The notes beneath the pieces are model-generated. The model saw nothing but the letters and a program-made list of their open reading frames with translations, was not told the DNA's origin and did not search any database. 64,000 bases of DNA, from NCBI GenBank assembly GCA_022710725.1, contig JAKLGK010000001.1, forward strand, positions 239,010-303,009. The letters run 5' to 3'. The DNA comes from Verrucomicrobiota bacterium. GTDB lineage: Bacteria; Verrucomicrobiota; Kiritimatiellia; CAIQIC01; JAGNIJ01. Numbering within the stretch: the first letter of the stretch is position 1; every line of letters begins with the position of its first letter. Below, in pieces: positions 1-8,875 of this stretch. A program made the translations under genes and the position numbers.

Positions 1-3000
1 CCCCGTCCGCATTCGTTCTCACTTCCAAGACCAGGGGCTCCCCGAAACGGCCGCCATCCGGCTCCCGGCACTGGAGCACCCAGTCTCCGGATTCGGGGGC
101 GCGCCACGTGATCCACTCCCGCTCCGTCCGGCGCAGGGGCCGCAAGGGCAGCGAATCCATTTGCTCGCCGCGGACCACCGCAACGAAAACCCGGGACGCG
201 GCGCCCTCCGCCCAGGAAGCGCTGCCCGTATTGAGCACCTCCGCCTTGAGGGTCTGGCCCGGCTGAAGACGGACCGGCGAGCCCGGCGCCCGGGCCACCT
301 CGCGGCCCTCCGCCTGGATACGGCCCCACTCCGCGTTGAAGCGGGCGCCGGCCTCCATCCTTGCCTCGCGCACCGGCACGATCTGGTCCCGGCGGAAACG
401 GGGCACGGCGATCTGCAGGACCTGGCCGGCCGGGCGCCATTTGCCGTCCGCGCCGACCAACCCGCCATCCTCGCCGAACCCGGAACACCCGGCAGCCGGA
501 TAGGCGGCGGCGATCAGGCCGGCGGCCTGGCTTCGCGCAACCAGTACGACGAAGAGATCGAACCAGCGTTCCTGGTTCGAGAGATCCGCGTCGCGCGGAT
601 CCGGCCCCACGTCGACCGGCCCGCCGTGCCAGACCAGCGGCCGGCCTGCGATAGCCGACCGGGCCCGCTCCGCGAGCGCTGCGGCGGCCTCCCAGTCCGG
701 TTCCAAGCGGCCGGCCCCGGGCAGCGACACGGATAGGAAATCGAGGTGGGCCGAACCGGGCGGCTCCGAATCGAACCAGGAGGACAGGGCGTCGGCGTCC
801 ATCCGCGCGGTCAGCATCATGGCCCCGCCGATAAGCTGGAGGCGGCGGCGGATCCAGCCGGCGCGCCGGCTCGCGAAGTCGCCCAGGAAAAGGCGGTACG
901 ATTCCTCCCCGGGCAAGGCCGTCCGGCCCGCCGCCTCGGCCTGCCAGGCGCGCCAAGCCGGCCCGAGCGACTGACGACGGGCTTCTCCCAGGAGTTCGCG
1001 GTTCCACTCGATATCCAGTGCCGCGAAGGTGGGATTCTCCGCCGCCCTGACCGCTTTCAACAGCCGCTCCGCGCGGTCCCATTCCGGATCGAGCGGATCC
1101 ATCCACGGCAGGGCCAGCACGATCACCATTTCCTGGCGGCGGGCTTCTTCCGCCACGTAGCGCAGCGGTTCGGCCTGCCGCTCGTCGCGGCACTCGATGA
1201 ACAGCGTGTTGTGCCCGGCCTCCCGGAGGCGGCGCAAGTCCTGGCGCACCGCATCCGGGTCGAAGCAGTCCGGGTCCAGCCAGGAGAGGGCGCCGGCCGG
1301 CGCGGGCGGTTCGTACCGAACGCCCGCCATGCCGAACGGCGAGCCGCGCCACTGGAAACGACCCCCGACGATCCCCAAGGGAGGAGGGGCTGCGTTCTTC
1401 TCCGGCAGCACCTTGATCCCCTGCTCCTGCCGGTCGTAGAAGAAGCCGGGGCGGCGAAGATCCTCGAGCACGATCACGACACGATGATCCTCCGGCAGGC
1501 TTCCGGCCGCGGCGGCCAGCCCGAGGCTGATCTCGAACGGCCGGTCGGGCGGGACGGCCGGGAGCACCGCCCGGCGCAGCACCTGCCCGTCGCTGTCGCG
1601 CCGGAGTTCGGCGGCGACGCCCACGCCGGAAATACCGGGGCGGCCCGCCCAGCAAGCCCGCACGCGGATCTCCTCGCGGGAGGCGTACACCCACTGGGGG
1701 CAGCCGGCGTACAGGAAATAGAGGTCGCCCTGGAGCCGCCGCACGGCGTCCGACACGATACGCTCCGTCAGCGGGCGCGGGGCGCCCGCCGGATCCAGCG
1801 CCACCCAGCCCCAGCGGCGCCACTTGCCGCCCGCCCGGCCCGCGAGGAACAGCGAGACGGGCCAGCCCTGCCGCCGCCCCCATTCGTCCTCCGCGCCGTA
1901 CAGGGGAATCCAGCGGCCCGCCCAGGACGCCGTCTCGACGGTCCCCCGGGGCAATCCCGGCGGAATGGCCGCCGCGTGCGCGGCCAGCCGCACCTTGTCG
2001 CCGCGCTCGAGGTCGCGGAGCGCGGAGATCGCGACCGGCGGCCGGCGGCATGGCGGCGACACGAGGGCGAGTTCCGGCCAGCCGCTGATTTCGGCGCGCG
2101 GACGGGGATCGGCGGCCCAGCGCACCTCGCTCAAGCCGTACAGGTGGGCCCCCGGCGATTGCGGAGCCCGGGCCATGTCCAGGCCGATGCGGATCCGCGA
2201 CACCTGCCGGAGCTGGAGCCCGTCACCGGGTCCGCCCCGACCGCGCCCCCCGCCGAGATAGCGGAAGAAGGATTGGTGGAGAAGCCGGGGCGCCCAGTTC
2301 GTGGCGACCTCGACCGGCAGGCCCCATTGCGAGCCGTCCCGTTCCTGGCCTTCGACAAAGAGCCGCGAGGTCCCGACGTCGCCGCGGGCATAGAAGGCCA
2401 GCGCATTCTCCTCCGCGGCCACCACGCCCGTGGGGACATGGCCGCTCAACAGGTCCCATTCCCGGAATCCTTCCGCCTCCACCTCGACCGCCGGCCAGGG
2501 CGCCTCGCCCGATTCGGCCAGCCGCACGGCGCCGCGTATTTCGCCGGAGTCGTTCGCGTGGCGCCAGGTCCGAACGCTGGAAGACAGGCCGGCCGCGCGC
2601 GCGCCGGCCACCAGGTTGGACGCGACGGCTTCTTCCGTCACGGCGCGGCCGTTCTCCAGCCGAACGCGCGACGCAAACGGCTGCGGGCCGCAGAACAGGA
2701 CCGGCCCTCCGCGCTGGATGTGATCCGCTATGGGCCCCCACCAATGCATCGGCAGCGCGCGGGCCTCCGGAATAATCAGCACGCGGCCGGGTCCCAGGCG
2801 GGGCAGGATCTCCGCCGGGTCCCCGGCTGCCGGATAGCGCTCCGCCGCCGGCAGGAAATCAAGGCCCCGCGAAGGAAACACCGGGTCGAGCACCACGACC
2901 GATTCCATCCACCCGGCCGCGGCCGGCTTGTCGCGATCCTCCCGCGCGCAGCCGGCCCCCGCCAGGAAGGCGGCCAGCACCGGACCCAGAACCGTGAAAC

Positions 3001-3013
3001 GATTCAAGGGCAT
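1..3013 (-). CDS. Large secreted lipoprotein with TIM-barrel-like region (3' end beyond window)
   Basis: The reading frame stays open from an ATG at 3013 to the window edge (more than 1000 residues), so the C-terminus is missing. The N-terminus MPLNRFTV...FLAGAGC is a lipobox signal peptide, so the product is probably lipid-anchored outside the inner membrane. Residues ~40-110 look Rossmann/GATase-like (VLIIPEA, GGPVLFCGPQPF). Residues ~115-260 resemble a galactose-binding beta domain. Residues ~560-860 read like a glycosidase TIM barrel (AGVRYEPPAP, LREAGHNTLFIECRDE, MVIVLALPWMDP). Residues ~890-1004 look like an Ig-type domain (LQPGQTLKAEVLNTGSASW). The start overlaps the stop of the upstream pdxB-like gene by 10 bp, implying cotranscription. 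Glycoside hydrolase or carbohydrate-binding activity is inferred from fold-like text only; no catalytic pair was identified. The frame lacks a stop in the window but translates continuously. Confidence 0.7.
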   Translation of the reverse strand, partial: MPLNRFTVLGPVLAAFLAGAGCAREDRDKPAAAGWMESVVVLDPVFPSRGLDFLPAAERYPAAGDPAEILPRLGPGRVLIIPEARALPMHWWGPIADHIQRGGPVLFCGPQPFASRVRLENGRAVTEEAVASNLVAGARAAGLSSSVRTWRHANDSGEIRGAVRLAESGEAPWPAVEVEAEGFREWDLLSGHVPTGVVAAEENALAFYARGDVGTSRLFVEGQERDGSQWGLPVEVATNWAPRLLHQSFFRYLGGGRGRGGPGDGLQLRQVSRIRIGLDMARAPQSPGAHLYGLSEVRWAADPRPRAEISGWPELALVSPPCRRPPVAISALRDLERGDKVRLAAHAAAIPPGLPRGTVETASWAGRWIPLYGAEDEWGRRQGWPVSLFLAGRAGGKWRRWGWVALDPAGAPRPLTERIVSDAVRRLQGDLYFLYAGCPQWVYASREEIRVRACWAGRPGISGVGVAAELRRDSDGQVLRRAVLPAVPPDRPFEISLGLAAAAGSLPEDHRVVIVLEDLRRPGFFYDRQEQGIKVLPEKNAAPPPLGIVGGRFQWRGSPFGMAGVRYEPPAPAGALSWLDPDCFDPDAVRQDLRRLREAGHNTLFIECRDERQAEPLRYVAEEARRQEMVIVLALPWMDPLDPEWDRAERLLKAVRAAENPTFAALDIEWNRELLGEARRQSLGPAWRAWQAEAAGRTALPGEESYRLFLGDFASRRAGWIRRRLQLIGGAMMLTARMDADALSSWFDSEPPGSAHLDFLSVSLPGAGRLEPDWEAAAALAERARSAIAGRPLVWHGGPVDVGPDPRDADLSNQERWFDLFVVLVARSQAAGLIAAAYPAAGCSGFGEDGGLVGADGKWRPAGQVLQIAVPRFRRDQIVPVREARMEAGARFNAEWGRIQAEGREVARAPGSPVRLQPGQTLKAEVLNTGSASWAEGAASRVFVAVVRGEQMDSLPLRPLRRTEREWITWRAPESGDWVLQCREPDGGRFGEPLVLEVRTNADG

Positions 3014-4152
3014 GGCGGTATCCGGAATCCCAGCGCCCGGGCCTTGCCGGACAGCCCGGGCGAGCCGCGGGCGAGTCGGACCGTCCACGAGGGAAACTCG
3101 CGCCGGTCCGGGTAGGAGTGGCGCAGCCGCCGGAAGCGGTCGGCCACCATTTCGCCGGGCGGTCCGCGGCGGAGCGCGGCATCGTCGGCCTCGATATCGT
3201 ACACGGGCCGGACCAGCGAGCGCAGGACCTCTTCGTCCGACCGGCCCCGGGCGTCGGCCTCGAGGAGGCCTCCCGCGGGACCCGCGCATTCCGCCGGTGG
3301 CCAGCCGGGCGTCGCCTCGAAGAATCGGCACGCCTCGCTATAGACGGCCGCCGTGCCGTTCAGGCGGCCATCGTAGGAATAGCCGGCGATATGCGGCGTG
3401 CCGAGGGCGACGCGATCCAGCAGCGCAGCGGAGATCGCCGGCTCGTTCTCCCACACATCGAGGACCGCCCGCGACACGATCCCGCGATCGAGCGCCAGCC
3501 CAAGCGCTTCCGTGTCCATCGCCTCCCCGCGCGCGGCGTTGAGGAACAGGGCGCCGGGCCGCAGCCGCGCGAAGAAATCGCAGCCGGCCATGTGAAACGT
3601 CGGGCACGGCCCCGTCCGGGTCAGCGGGACGTGCAGGGTGACGATGTCCGAACCGCGCAGGACTTCATCCAGCGGGAGAAAGGCCGGATCGCCCGTCGCC
3701 AGCTGGAGGGGCGGATCGTTTCGCAGGACGCGCATCCCGAGCCCCTCCGCCTTGGCGGCGACGCGGCTTCCCACCTGCCCCACGCCGATCACGCCCAGCG
3801 TCCGGCCCGCGAGTTCGAATCCGTCGCGGCACGCCAGGTGCAGCAGCGCGGCGACCACATATTCCGACACGCTGTTGGCGTTGCAGCCCGGCGCCGCGCA
3901 CCAGGCGATGCCGGCGGCCTCCAGCCAGGCGGTGTCGAAATGATCGAATCCCGCGGTCGCGGTGCCGACGAATTGGGCGGACGAGCCGGAAAGAAGCCGG
4001 GCGTCCACGCGGGTCTTGGAGCGGACGATCAGCGCGTCCGCGTCGCGCACGTCGGCCGGGCCGATCCGGTCGTCCGGCCGCACCACGACTTCGCCCAGCC
4101 CCTCGAACGCCTCCCGGCCCGCCAGCACGCTGGCCGCGCACACCGTTTTCAC
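3004..4152 (-). CDS. pdxB: Erythronate-4-phosphate dehydrogenase-like protein (PdxB family)
   Basis: This is a D-2-hydroxyacid dehydrogenase of the PdxB type, which oxidises 4-phosphoerythronate with NAD in DXP-independent pyridoxal-phosphate synthesis. The NAD-binding loop GVIGVGQVGSRVA lies near residue 120. The catalytic Arg (ARGEAMDTEAL), Glu (DVWENEP) and His (TPHIAGYSYDG) segments are all present, and the ~110 residues after the catalytic domain fit the PdxB C-terminal dimerisation region. No ATG start exists. I chose GTG at 4152 (MKTVCAASVLAG...), which aligns with the usual family N-terminus and gives 382 residues; a TTG at 4188 is possible. It lies 39 bp downstream of eboE and overlaps the next gene by 10 bp, so it is probably in the same operon. 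A related 2-hydroxyacid substrate cannot be excluded. Confidence 0.8.
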   Translation of the reverse strand: MKTVCAASVLAGREAFEGLGEVVVRPDDRIGPADVRDADALIVRSKTRVDARLLSGSSAQFVGTATAGFDHFDTAWLEAAGIAWCAAPGCNANSVSEYVVAALLHLACRDGFELAGRTLGVIGVGQVGSRVAAKAEGLGMRVLRNDPPLQLATGDPAFLPLDEVLRGSDIVTLHVPLTRTGPCPTFHMAGCDFFARLRPGALFLNAARGEAMDTEALGLALDRGIVSRAVLDVWENEPAISAALLDRVALGTPHIAGYSYDGRLNGTAAVYSEACRFFEATPGWPPAECAGPAGGLLEADARGRSDEEVLRSLVRPVYDIEADDAALRRGPPGEMVADRFRRLRHSYPDRREFPSWTVRLARGSPGLSGKARALGFRIPPCP

Positions 4153-4191
4153 GGCCGGGATTGTGTCGGAGATTCGCGGAGCGGACAAGCT

Positions 4192-5355
4192 TCAAGTCGG
4201 CGGGCCGGCGTCCGCCCACCGCGCCAGGGTCCAGCGGTACTCGCCGGCCACGCTGTCGACCACGTCGCCGGCGGAGCCATCGGGCAACGCGTCGAAGCTG
4301 TAGGTCTCGATTTCGAGATGTTCCGCCGCCCCGGACCGCAGGGCCCTGAAAAACGACGGGCGCAGCAAGGCCGCCGTCGAGCGGAGCCCAGCGCCGCCGC
4401 CGAAAGGAAGGGGCACGTGAAAATGGACGCGCACGGTCCGGGGCGGCGGCCCGCCGGCAAGATCCCGGAGGGCGCCCGGGAGGTCGGGCCACGAGCGGCG
4501 CCGGCCGTCCGGCCAGCGGGCCGCGGCCTGGTGCAGGTAGACCGGCTCCGCGAATCGGCCCAGCGCCTGCACATCGGCGCCGTCCGATTCCAGGGCGGCG
4601 CTCAACTGGATCTTCGAGACCCGGACGCCCGCGTTTCGGTAGACGGCCAGGACGTCCTCCGGCTCCTCGAAGCAGAGCGCCATGTGGCACGTGTCGAGGC
4701 ATGCCCCGACGTGACGCCGCGCCCGCTCGCCGGCGCGGTCTGCGGTCCAGAGATGCTCCCGCATGAACAGGACGAGCTCGGCCGGCGTTTCCCACAGGCA
4801 ACCGGGCTCCGGCTCGAGGCCCAGATGGATTTCCCGGCCGGTCCTGTCCCGGATCCCGGCGAGGTGCGCGGCGGCGGCCGAGAGCCGGTCCGCGATGAGT
4901 TCGAGATCGGCATCCGTCCGGACCCAGCTCCGGAACGAGCCGGGGACGGTGCTGATGCTGCCGGTCATGCCCTCGGGCAGCAGCTGCGCCAGTTGATCCG
5001 CGAGGCGCATCGTGTAGACGACGCGCTCGTCCGTTCGCCAGTCGGGGGCGTAGACGCGCTCCTTGACCGGGCCGCCGCGGAAACGGCCGAAGGGGAATCC
5101 GTTGATCGTGAAGACGTAGAAGCCGTGCTCATCGAGCAGGGCTTTCAGGCGCGGGAGCGCGTCGCCTTCCGCGAGTTCGCGCGAGACGGCATCGCTGATC
5201 CGCAAGCCGAGCCCGAACGGGCGGCCCGGCGCCACGCGGTCGCGGACGGCGCGGGCCTTGTGCCGGATGGAGTTCTCCAGTTGGGCGAGCGTCTCGTCCG
5301 GATGGATGCTCAAGCCGTACGTCAGGTGAACCGGCGGCTGTTCCTGCAGTTTCAT
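4192..5355 (-). CDS. eboE: Metabolite traffic protein EboE, xylose-isomerase-like TIM barrel
   Basis: A 387-residue TIM-barrel protein beginning MKLQEQPPVHLTYGLSIHP, the typical EboE opening. Metal-site-like segments of the AP-endonuclease/xylose-isomerase fold are visible: LGLEPEPGCLWET, GACLDTCHMALCFEE, KIQLSAAL and EIETYSFDALP. EboE belongs to the conserved ebo cluster, which in Nostoc is needed to move a scytonemin precursor to the periplasm (known); its exact reaction is unknown. The other ebo genes lie at 6.3-11.3 kb on the same strand, separated by a divergent PaaX-like gene. The open frame continues upstream of 5355, but that part is an out-of-context extension through palindrome A. 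No strong Shine-Dalgarno sequence precedes the chosen ATG. Confidence 0.85.
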   Translation of the reverse strand: MKLQEQPPVHLTYGLSIHPDETLAQLENSIRHKARAVRDRVAPGRPFGLGLRISDAVSRELAEGDALPRLKALLDEHGFYVFTINGFPFGRFRGGPVKERVYAPDWRTDERVVYTMRLADQLAQLLPEGMTGSISTVPGSFRSWVRTDADLELIADRLSAAAAHLAGIRDRTGREIHLGLEPEPGCLWETPAELVLFMREHLWTADRAGERARRHVGACLDTCHMALCFEEPEDVLAVYRNAGVRVSKIQLSAALESDGADVQALGRFAEPVYLHQAAARWPDGRRRSWPDLPGALRDLAGGPPPRTVRVHFHVPLPFGGGAGLRSTAALLRPSFFRALRSGAAEHLEIETYSFDALPDGSAGDVVDSVAGEYRWTLARWADAGPPT

Positions 5356-5442
5356 GCCGTCGCCGATGTACCGCGCCCGCGCGCCGTCCACAAGCGCAAA
5401 GGACGCCCTCCTCCGCCGCTCCGCCCCCCCGCGCGATTCGCC

Positions 5443-5480
5443 GAAACAAAATGCTTCACGGGTGTGAAGGACTTTGTTAC
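5443..5480. repeat. Palindromic repeat A
   Basis: Imperfect 38-bp palindrome in which 14 of 19 opposed positions pair; inner arms CTTCAC/GTGAAG and outer arms AAACAAA/TTTGTT. It lies in the divergent gap between eboE and the PaaX-like gene, 31 bp upstream of the latter's start. Related copies occur at 6316-6357, 15557-15600 and 17401-17436. It could be an operator, a promoter-proximal hairpin or a mobile-element end. Confidence 0.8.
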
Positions 5481-5511
5481 CGTCTTCAGCCATGAGCGCA
5501 GGAGGATCGCC

Positions 5512-6321
5512 ATGACCTGGAAACCGTTTCACCATCCCGATTTGAGCCTGAAAGTCATCCGCCGCCAGGCGAGCGCGGCGCTGCTGGACTTCCTCGCCGA
5601 AACCGGCGTGGTCCTGATGACCCGCGGCCGCTCGCTGCTCTGGGGGCAGGGCTTCAAGATCCCGACCTCCTACCGCATGGCCATGTGCCGACTCCGCAAG
5701 CAGGGACTGATCGCCTATCGCCGGGCCGGCGGCCAACCGCCCGTGCTGCAGGTCACGGCCAAGGGCGAGGAAGCCCGCGAGGCCGCGGCCCGGCCCGAGC
5801 GCCTCTGGCAGCGGAAGTGGAAAGGCGCCTGGCACCTGCTTTCGTACGACATCCCCGAGAAAAGCCGCACCTACCGGGACCACCTGCGCTGGTTCCTGTC
5901 GACGCAGAGGATGGGCATGCTGCAGCACAGCCTTTGGATTTCCCCGGACGATATCCGCGCGGAGTTCCACGACCTCGCGCAGGCCGCCGCGCTGGACCAG
6001 TACGCCTTCCTGTTCGAGGCGCGCAACGTCCTGGGGCGAAGCGACCGGGAGATCGTGGAGCGGGCCTGGCCCATGGAGCGGATCGCCAAACTGCAGGGCT
6101 GGTACCTCTCGGTGTACGAGGAGAATTTCAACCGGCTGATCGCCCGGCCGCACGCGCCCGCGGAAGTCTTCGAACTGGGCCGCGAGGAGATGTCCGCCTA
6201 CGCCGCCGTGATGCGCGAGGATCCGCTGCTGCCCGAGGCCCTGCACCCGGCCGCGTACCGCGGCCCCCAGGTCGCCGAACTGCACCGGCGGATGCTGCGC
6301 GCGATCGGCGAACGGCTGTAA
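5512..6321 (+). CDS. PaaX-family transcriptional regulator with Cas2-like central domain
   Basis: A 269-residue protein. The N-terminal ~85 residues form a winged helix (IPTSYRMAMCRLRKQGLIAYRR, then a wing). A central Cas2-like domain follows, from WHLLSYDIPEKSRTYRDHLR through LQHSLWISP, and then the PaaX C-terminal region. In E. coli PaaX represses phenylacetate catabolism, but no paa genes occur here, so the target is unknown. The ATG at 5512 follows a strong AGGAGG at 5500-5505. It is the only plus-strand gene in the first 12 kb and splits eboD from eboE. Palindrome A lies just upstream, and palindrome B overlaps its stop codon. Autoregulation through these palindromes is a plausible inference, not shown. 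The much longer open frame upstream of 5512 is antisense shadow. Confidence 0.9.
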   Translation: MTWKPFHHPDLSLKVIRRQASAALLDFLAETGVVLMTRGRSLLWGQGFKIPTSYRMAMCRLRKQGLIAYRRAGGQPPVLQVTAKGEEAREAAARPERLWQRKWKGAWHLLSYDIPEKSRTYRDHLRWFLSTQRMGMLQHSLWISPDDIRAEFHDLAQAAALDQYAFLFEARNVLGRSDREIVERAWPMERIAKLQGWYLSVYEENFNRLIARPHAPAEVFELGREEMSAYAAVMREDPLLPEALHPAAYRGPQVAELHRRMLRAIGERL

Positions 6322-6357
6322 CAAATCACTTCACATCCGCGATCTGATTTGTTGCGG
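6316..6357. repeat. Palindromic repeat B
   Basis: A copy of the palindrome family with perfect 9-bp arms AACAAATCA/TGATTTGTT. It sits at the convergent end of the PaaX-like gene and eboD and contains both stop codons: TAA at 6319-6321 on plus, TGA at 6333-6331 on minus. It could also act as a bidirectional transcription terminator, although it lacks a clear T-tract. Confidence 0.8.
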
Positions 6358-7566
6358 ACGGGGCGTGGCCGCCTTCCGCGCCGAGGCCCGGCGCCCGGGT
6401 GAAAGAGCCCGGACGCATTCCTCCACGCATGCCGACTCCACCTCGCCCACCTCGTGCCGGCGGCCGATGCCGAGGGGGTACGTGACCCACAGTTCGCCGC
6501 CCAGGTGCTCGCGGAAATCCTCCAGGCCGCGCAGGATTTTCAGCCGGCCCCGCCCGTCGCGCGCGGCCAGCGCCGGATGCCACAGGGTGAATCCGCTCCG
6601 GAGAAGGCCGCTCCGGATCGCCCGCAGTTCCGCCGCCTTCAGCCAGCCCTTTCGCCGGGCATAGCCGGAATCCAGCATCAGGCCGATGGCGACGGCCTGC
6701 CCGTGCCCGATCCGGAAGCCCGTCATCGCCTCGAGCTTGTGCGCCACCCAGTGCCCGAAATCCAGCGGCCTTGCCCGGCCGGTCTCGAACGGATCGCCCC
6801 CGCCCCGGATATGGTCGAGGTGCAGCGCCGCGCACCGGCGGATCAGCTCCTCCATGGCGGCCCGGTCGCGGGCGCGCAATTGCGAGGCGCGCGCCGAGAG
6901 CCAGCGGAAGAAGCGCGCGTCGCGGATCAGGGCCACCTTGAAGGCCTCGGCGATCCCCCCGATCCAGTCGCGGTCCGGCAGCGCCGCCAGGAAATCCGAA
7001 TCGTTGAGCACGGCGAACGGCGGGCTGAAGGTGCCGACCAGGTTCTTGACGCCCCGCCAATTCACGGCGTTCTTCACGCCGACCCCGACGTCGTTCTGGG
7101 CCAGCACGGTCGTCGGCACGCGGATCAGGCGCAGCCCGCGGTGAAACAGGGCGGCCGCAAGGCCCACCGCATCGAGCACGGCCCCGCCTCCGACGGCCAC
7201 GACGAAGGAGTGACGGCACAGCCGCCAGGCCTGGAAACGGGCCAGCAGGCGGCCCACGAGGGCGGCGTCGCGCTTGGCCTTCTCGCCGCCCGGCACGCGC
7301 TGCGGAGGCGCGACCAGCTCCAGCGCGCCGGTGTGCGCGGCGAAATAGGCCCGGATGCGGCGGGCCAGGGCCGGGTGCGCGCGCCACACGCCGGCATCCA
7401 CGAACACCGCGACGCGGTGGCGGCGCCGCTCGCCCATCCGCCGCACGGCCTTGAGCAGGACGGGATTCGCGGGATCGAACAACCCGCGCGTGAAGATCAC
7501 GGGGAACTCGACCGGCACCGCGAAGGACTGGCGCAGCACCGCGTCCTTCTGGAGGCGGGCGCTCAT
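6331..7566 (-). CDS. eboD: EboD, 3-dehydroquinate-synthase-like protein
   Basis: A 411-residue homologue of dehydroquinate synthase/sedoheptulose-7-phosphate cyclase. The NAD-binding segment VAVGGGAVLDAVGLAAAL, the PTTVLAQNDVGVGVKNAVN block and KNLVGTFSPP are recognisable. The three expected metal ligands are kept: Glu in GGIAEAFKVALI, His in LDFGHWVAHKLE and His in RIGHGQAVAIGL. The usual VDSSVGGK is changed to QNDVGVGVK, as expected for the divergent EboD branch rather than AroB. The start overlaps the stop of the phosphodiesterase gene by four bases (ATGA), so the two are translationally coupled. The C-terminal residues are encoded by palindrome B. The product is presumably an ebo metabolite-traffic component; its substrate is unknown. 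Confidence 0.85.
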   Translation of the reverse strand: MSARLQKDAVLRQSFAVPVEFPVIFTRGLFDPANPVLLKAVRRMGERRRHRVAVFVDAGVWRAHPALARRIRAYFAAHTGALELVAPPQRVPGGEKAKRDAALVGRLLARFQAWRLCRHSFVVAVGGGAVLDAVGLAAALFHRGLRLIRVPTTVLAQNDVGVGVKNAVNWRGVKNLVGTFSPPFAVLNDSDFLAALPDRDWIGGIAEAFKVALIRDARFFRWLSARASQLRARDRAAMEELIRRCAALHLDHIRGGGDPFETGRARPLDFGHWVAHKLEAMTGFRIGHGQAVAIGLMLDSGYARRKGWLKAAELRAIRSGLLRSGFTLWHPALAARDGRGRLKILRGLEDFREHLGGELWVTYPLGIGRRHEVGEVESACVEECVRALSPGRRASARKAATPRPQQIRSRM

Positions 7567-8867
7567 GCGTCGAGGGACCGGTCCAGGCGCCACTCCACGG
7601 CGCGGGCCAGGTCGAGCAACGTCCCCGGCAAGGGCTCGACCGGGAAGGAGGCGGCCCACGCCGCCGGCACACCGGGGCGGCCGTGCGTGCCGCGAATGCG
7701 CGCGGGATCCGAGCTCACGCGGCCGGGCGGCCAGCCGAAAAAGAGTTCGCACGGGTCGTAGCCCGGCTTGTTATGGATGTCCACGTGGCCGGCGTAGTCG
7801 GGGGCCTCGCGCGGCTCGTTCCACCACGGATAGGCAAACCACCGCCCCTTCTCCGCCAGCAGCGCGAACTCGCCTGTCCGGGTCGGGCCGAGCCCGAGTT
7901 CGTACTGCCGGCCGCGATCCATGACCTCCGCGACGCCGTCGAGGTCGCGCAGAACCGCCTCGACGCGGCCGTCGTCCGCGCCGCCGCCGATGAAGACGTG
8001 GGCCACCTGGTGATCGGCGAGCGCGAACGCGCCGCTAGAAAAGAAATCGGGGTACAGCCGCCCGCGGACCGGCCGCGCGGCCAGCAGGCCGGCTTCCCGG
8101 AGCGCCCGGTTTGGAAATACCGGAGGACCGGTCACGGGTTCGATGGCGTAGTCGCCGAAGAAGAGGAAGTCGTAGCCCGTTTTCTCCGCCTCGTCGCGGA
8201 GGCGCGCGAGGTATCCGAGCGCGCGCTCCAGGGCGCGGGCGGCCGCCGGACTGTCGGGGCCGTGCCGCTGGAGGTCGTAATCGAGGTGCGGCAGGTAGCC
8301 GAGCAGGAGGTCGGGCGCGAGGTCCGGCGAGTTCATCACGCGGGCCAGGGCCTCGACGATCCAGTCGCTGGACCGCGCGGAGGCCAGCGGGCCCCAGTAG
8401 TGCATGAGGTTGAACGGCGCGCCGATTTCCCCGATGAGGCGCGCGTAGAGGTCGGCCGGCTGGCTGTAGCAATCCTGGATCATGCCGCCGTGGTGCTTGT
8501 GGATCGGTCGCGGCGAGAGCACGAGGTCGACGTCCTCGCCGAGGCTCTGCTGCCAGAACATCATGCCGACGCGGCGGCCGGCCTGGCGGAAGCGGCGCCA
8601 CAGGCGGGCGCCCGCGACGAGGCCCGCGGACTGCTCCCACAACATCACGCGCCGCAGCTCGCGGAAGAACAGCCCGTTGCCGACCATGCCGTGATCGCGC
8701 GGCCAGGCGACCGTCCGGAACGAGGCCTGGGCGGAGCAGGTCACCGCGGGAAAGACCGGCTCGAGCGGCCGGAACCCGAAGACCCGGGCATGGGCCCCGG
8801 CGCGCGAGACGATATCCCAGCCCAGCGCGGCCACGTCCACGACCAGCAGTTTTTTCGGCGCGTTCAT
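7563..8867 (-). CDS. eboF: Type I phosphodiesterase/nucleotide pyrophosphatase, EboF-like
   Basis: A 434-residue alkaline-phosphatase-superfamily protein. It has the N-terminal metal Asp (KLLVVDVAALGWD), the nucleophile block FPAVTCSAQASFRTVAWP followed by DHGMVGNG, the GDYAIEPV segment and the C-terminal metal block HVDIHNKPGYDPCELFFG. This matches the nucleotide pyrophosphatase/phosphodiesterase encoded in ebo clusters; use of the letter F rests on my recollection of the cyanobacterial naming. There is no signal peptide. It overlaps eboD by ATGA and lies 8 bp after eboC. Longer upstream starts in this frame run through eboC in another frame and are rejected. Confidence 0.75.
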   Translation of the reverse strand: MNAPKKLLVVDVAALGWDIVSRAGAHARVFGFRPLEPVFPAVTCSAQASFRTVAWPRDHGMVGNGLFFRELRRVMLWEQSAGLVAGARLWRRFRQAGRRVGMMFWQQSLGEDVDLVLSPRPIHKHHGGMIQDCYSQPADLYARLIGEIGAPFNLMHYWGPLASARSSDWIVEALARVMNSPDLAPDLLLGYLPHLDYDLQRHGPDSPAAARALERALGYLARLRDEAEKTGYDFLFFGDYAIEPVTGPPVFPNRALREAGLLAARPVRGRLYPDFFSSGAFALADHQVAHVFIGGGADDGRVEAVLRDLDGVAEVMDRGRQYELGLGPTRTGEFALLAEKGRWFAYPWWNEPREAPDYAGHVDIHNKPGYDPCELFFGWPPGRVSSDPARIRGTHGRPGVPAAWAASFPVEPLPGTLLDLARAVEWRLDRSLDA

Positions 8868-8875
8868 CCTCGGCC

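Noticed and set aside
746..3115. Long plus-strand open frame of ~790 codons
   Set aside because: It is antisense to the lipoprotein gene, rich in Arg/Pro/Ala/Gly with no domain text, and is a GC-bias shadow.
3118..5511. Upstream extension of the PaaX-like frame to ~1067 codons
   Set aside because: The part before 5512 is antisense to pdxB and eboE and low in complexity; a strong AGGAGG marks the real start.
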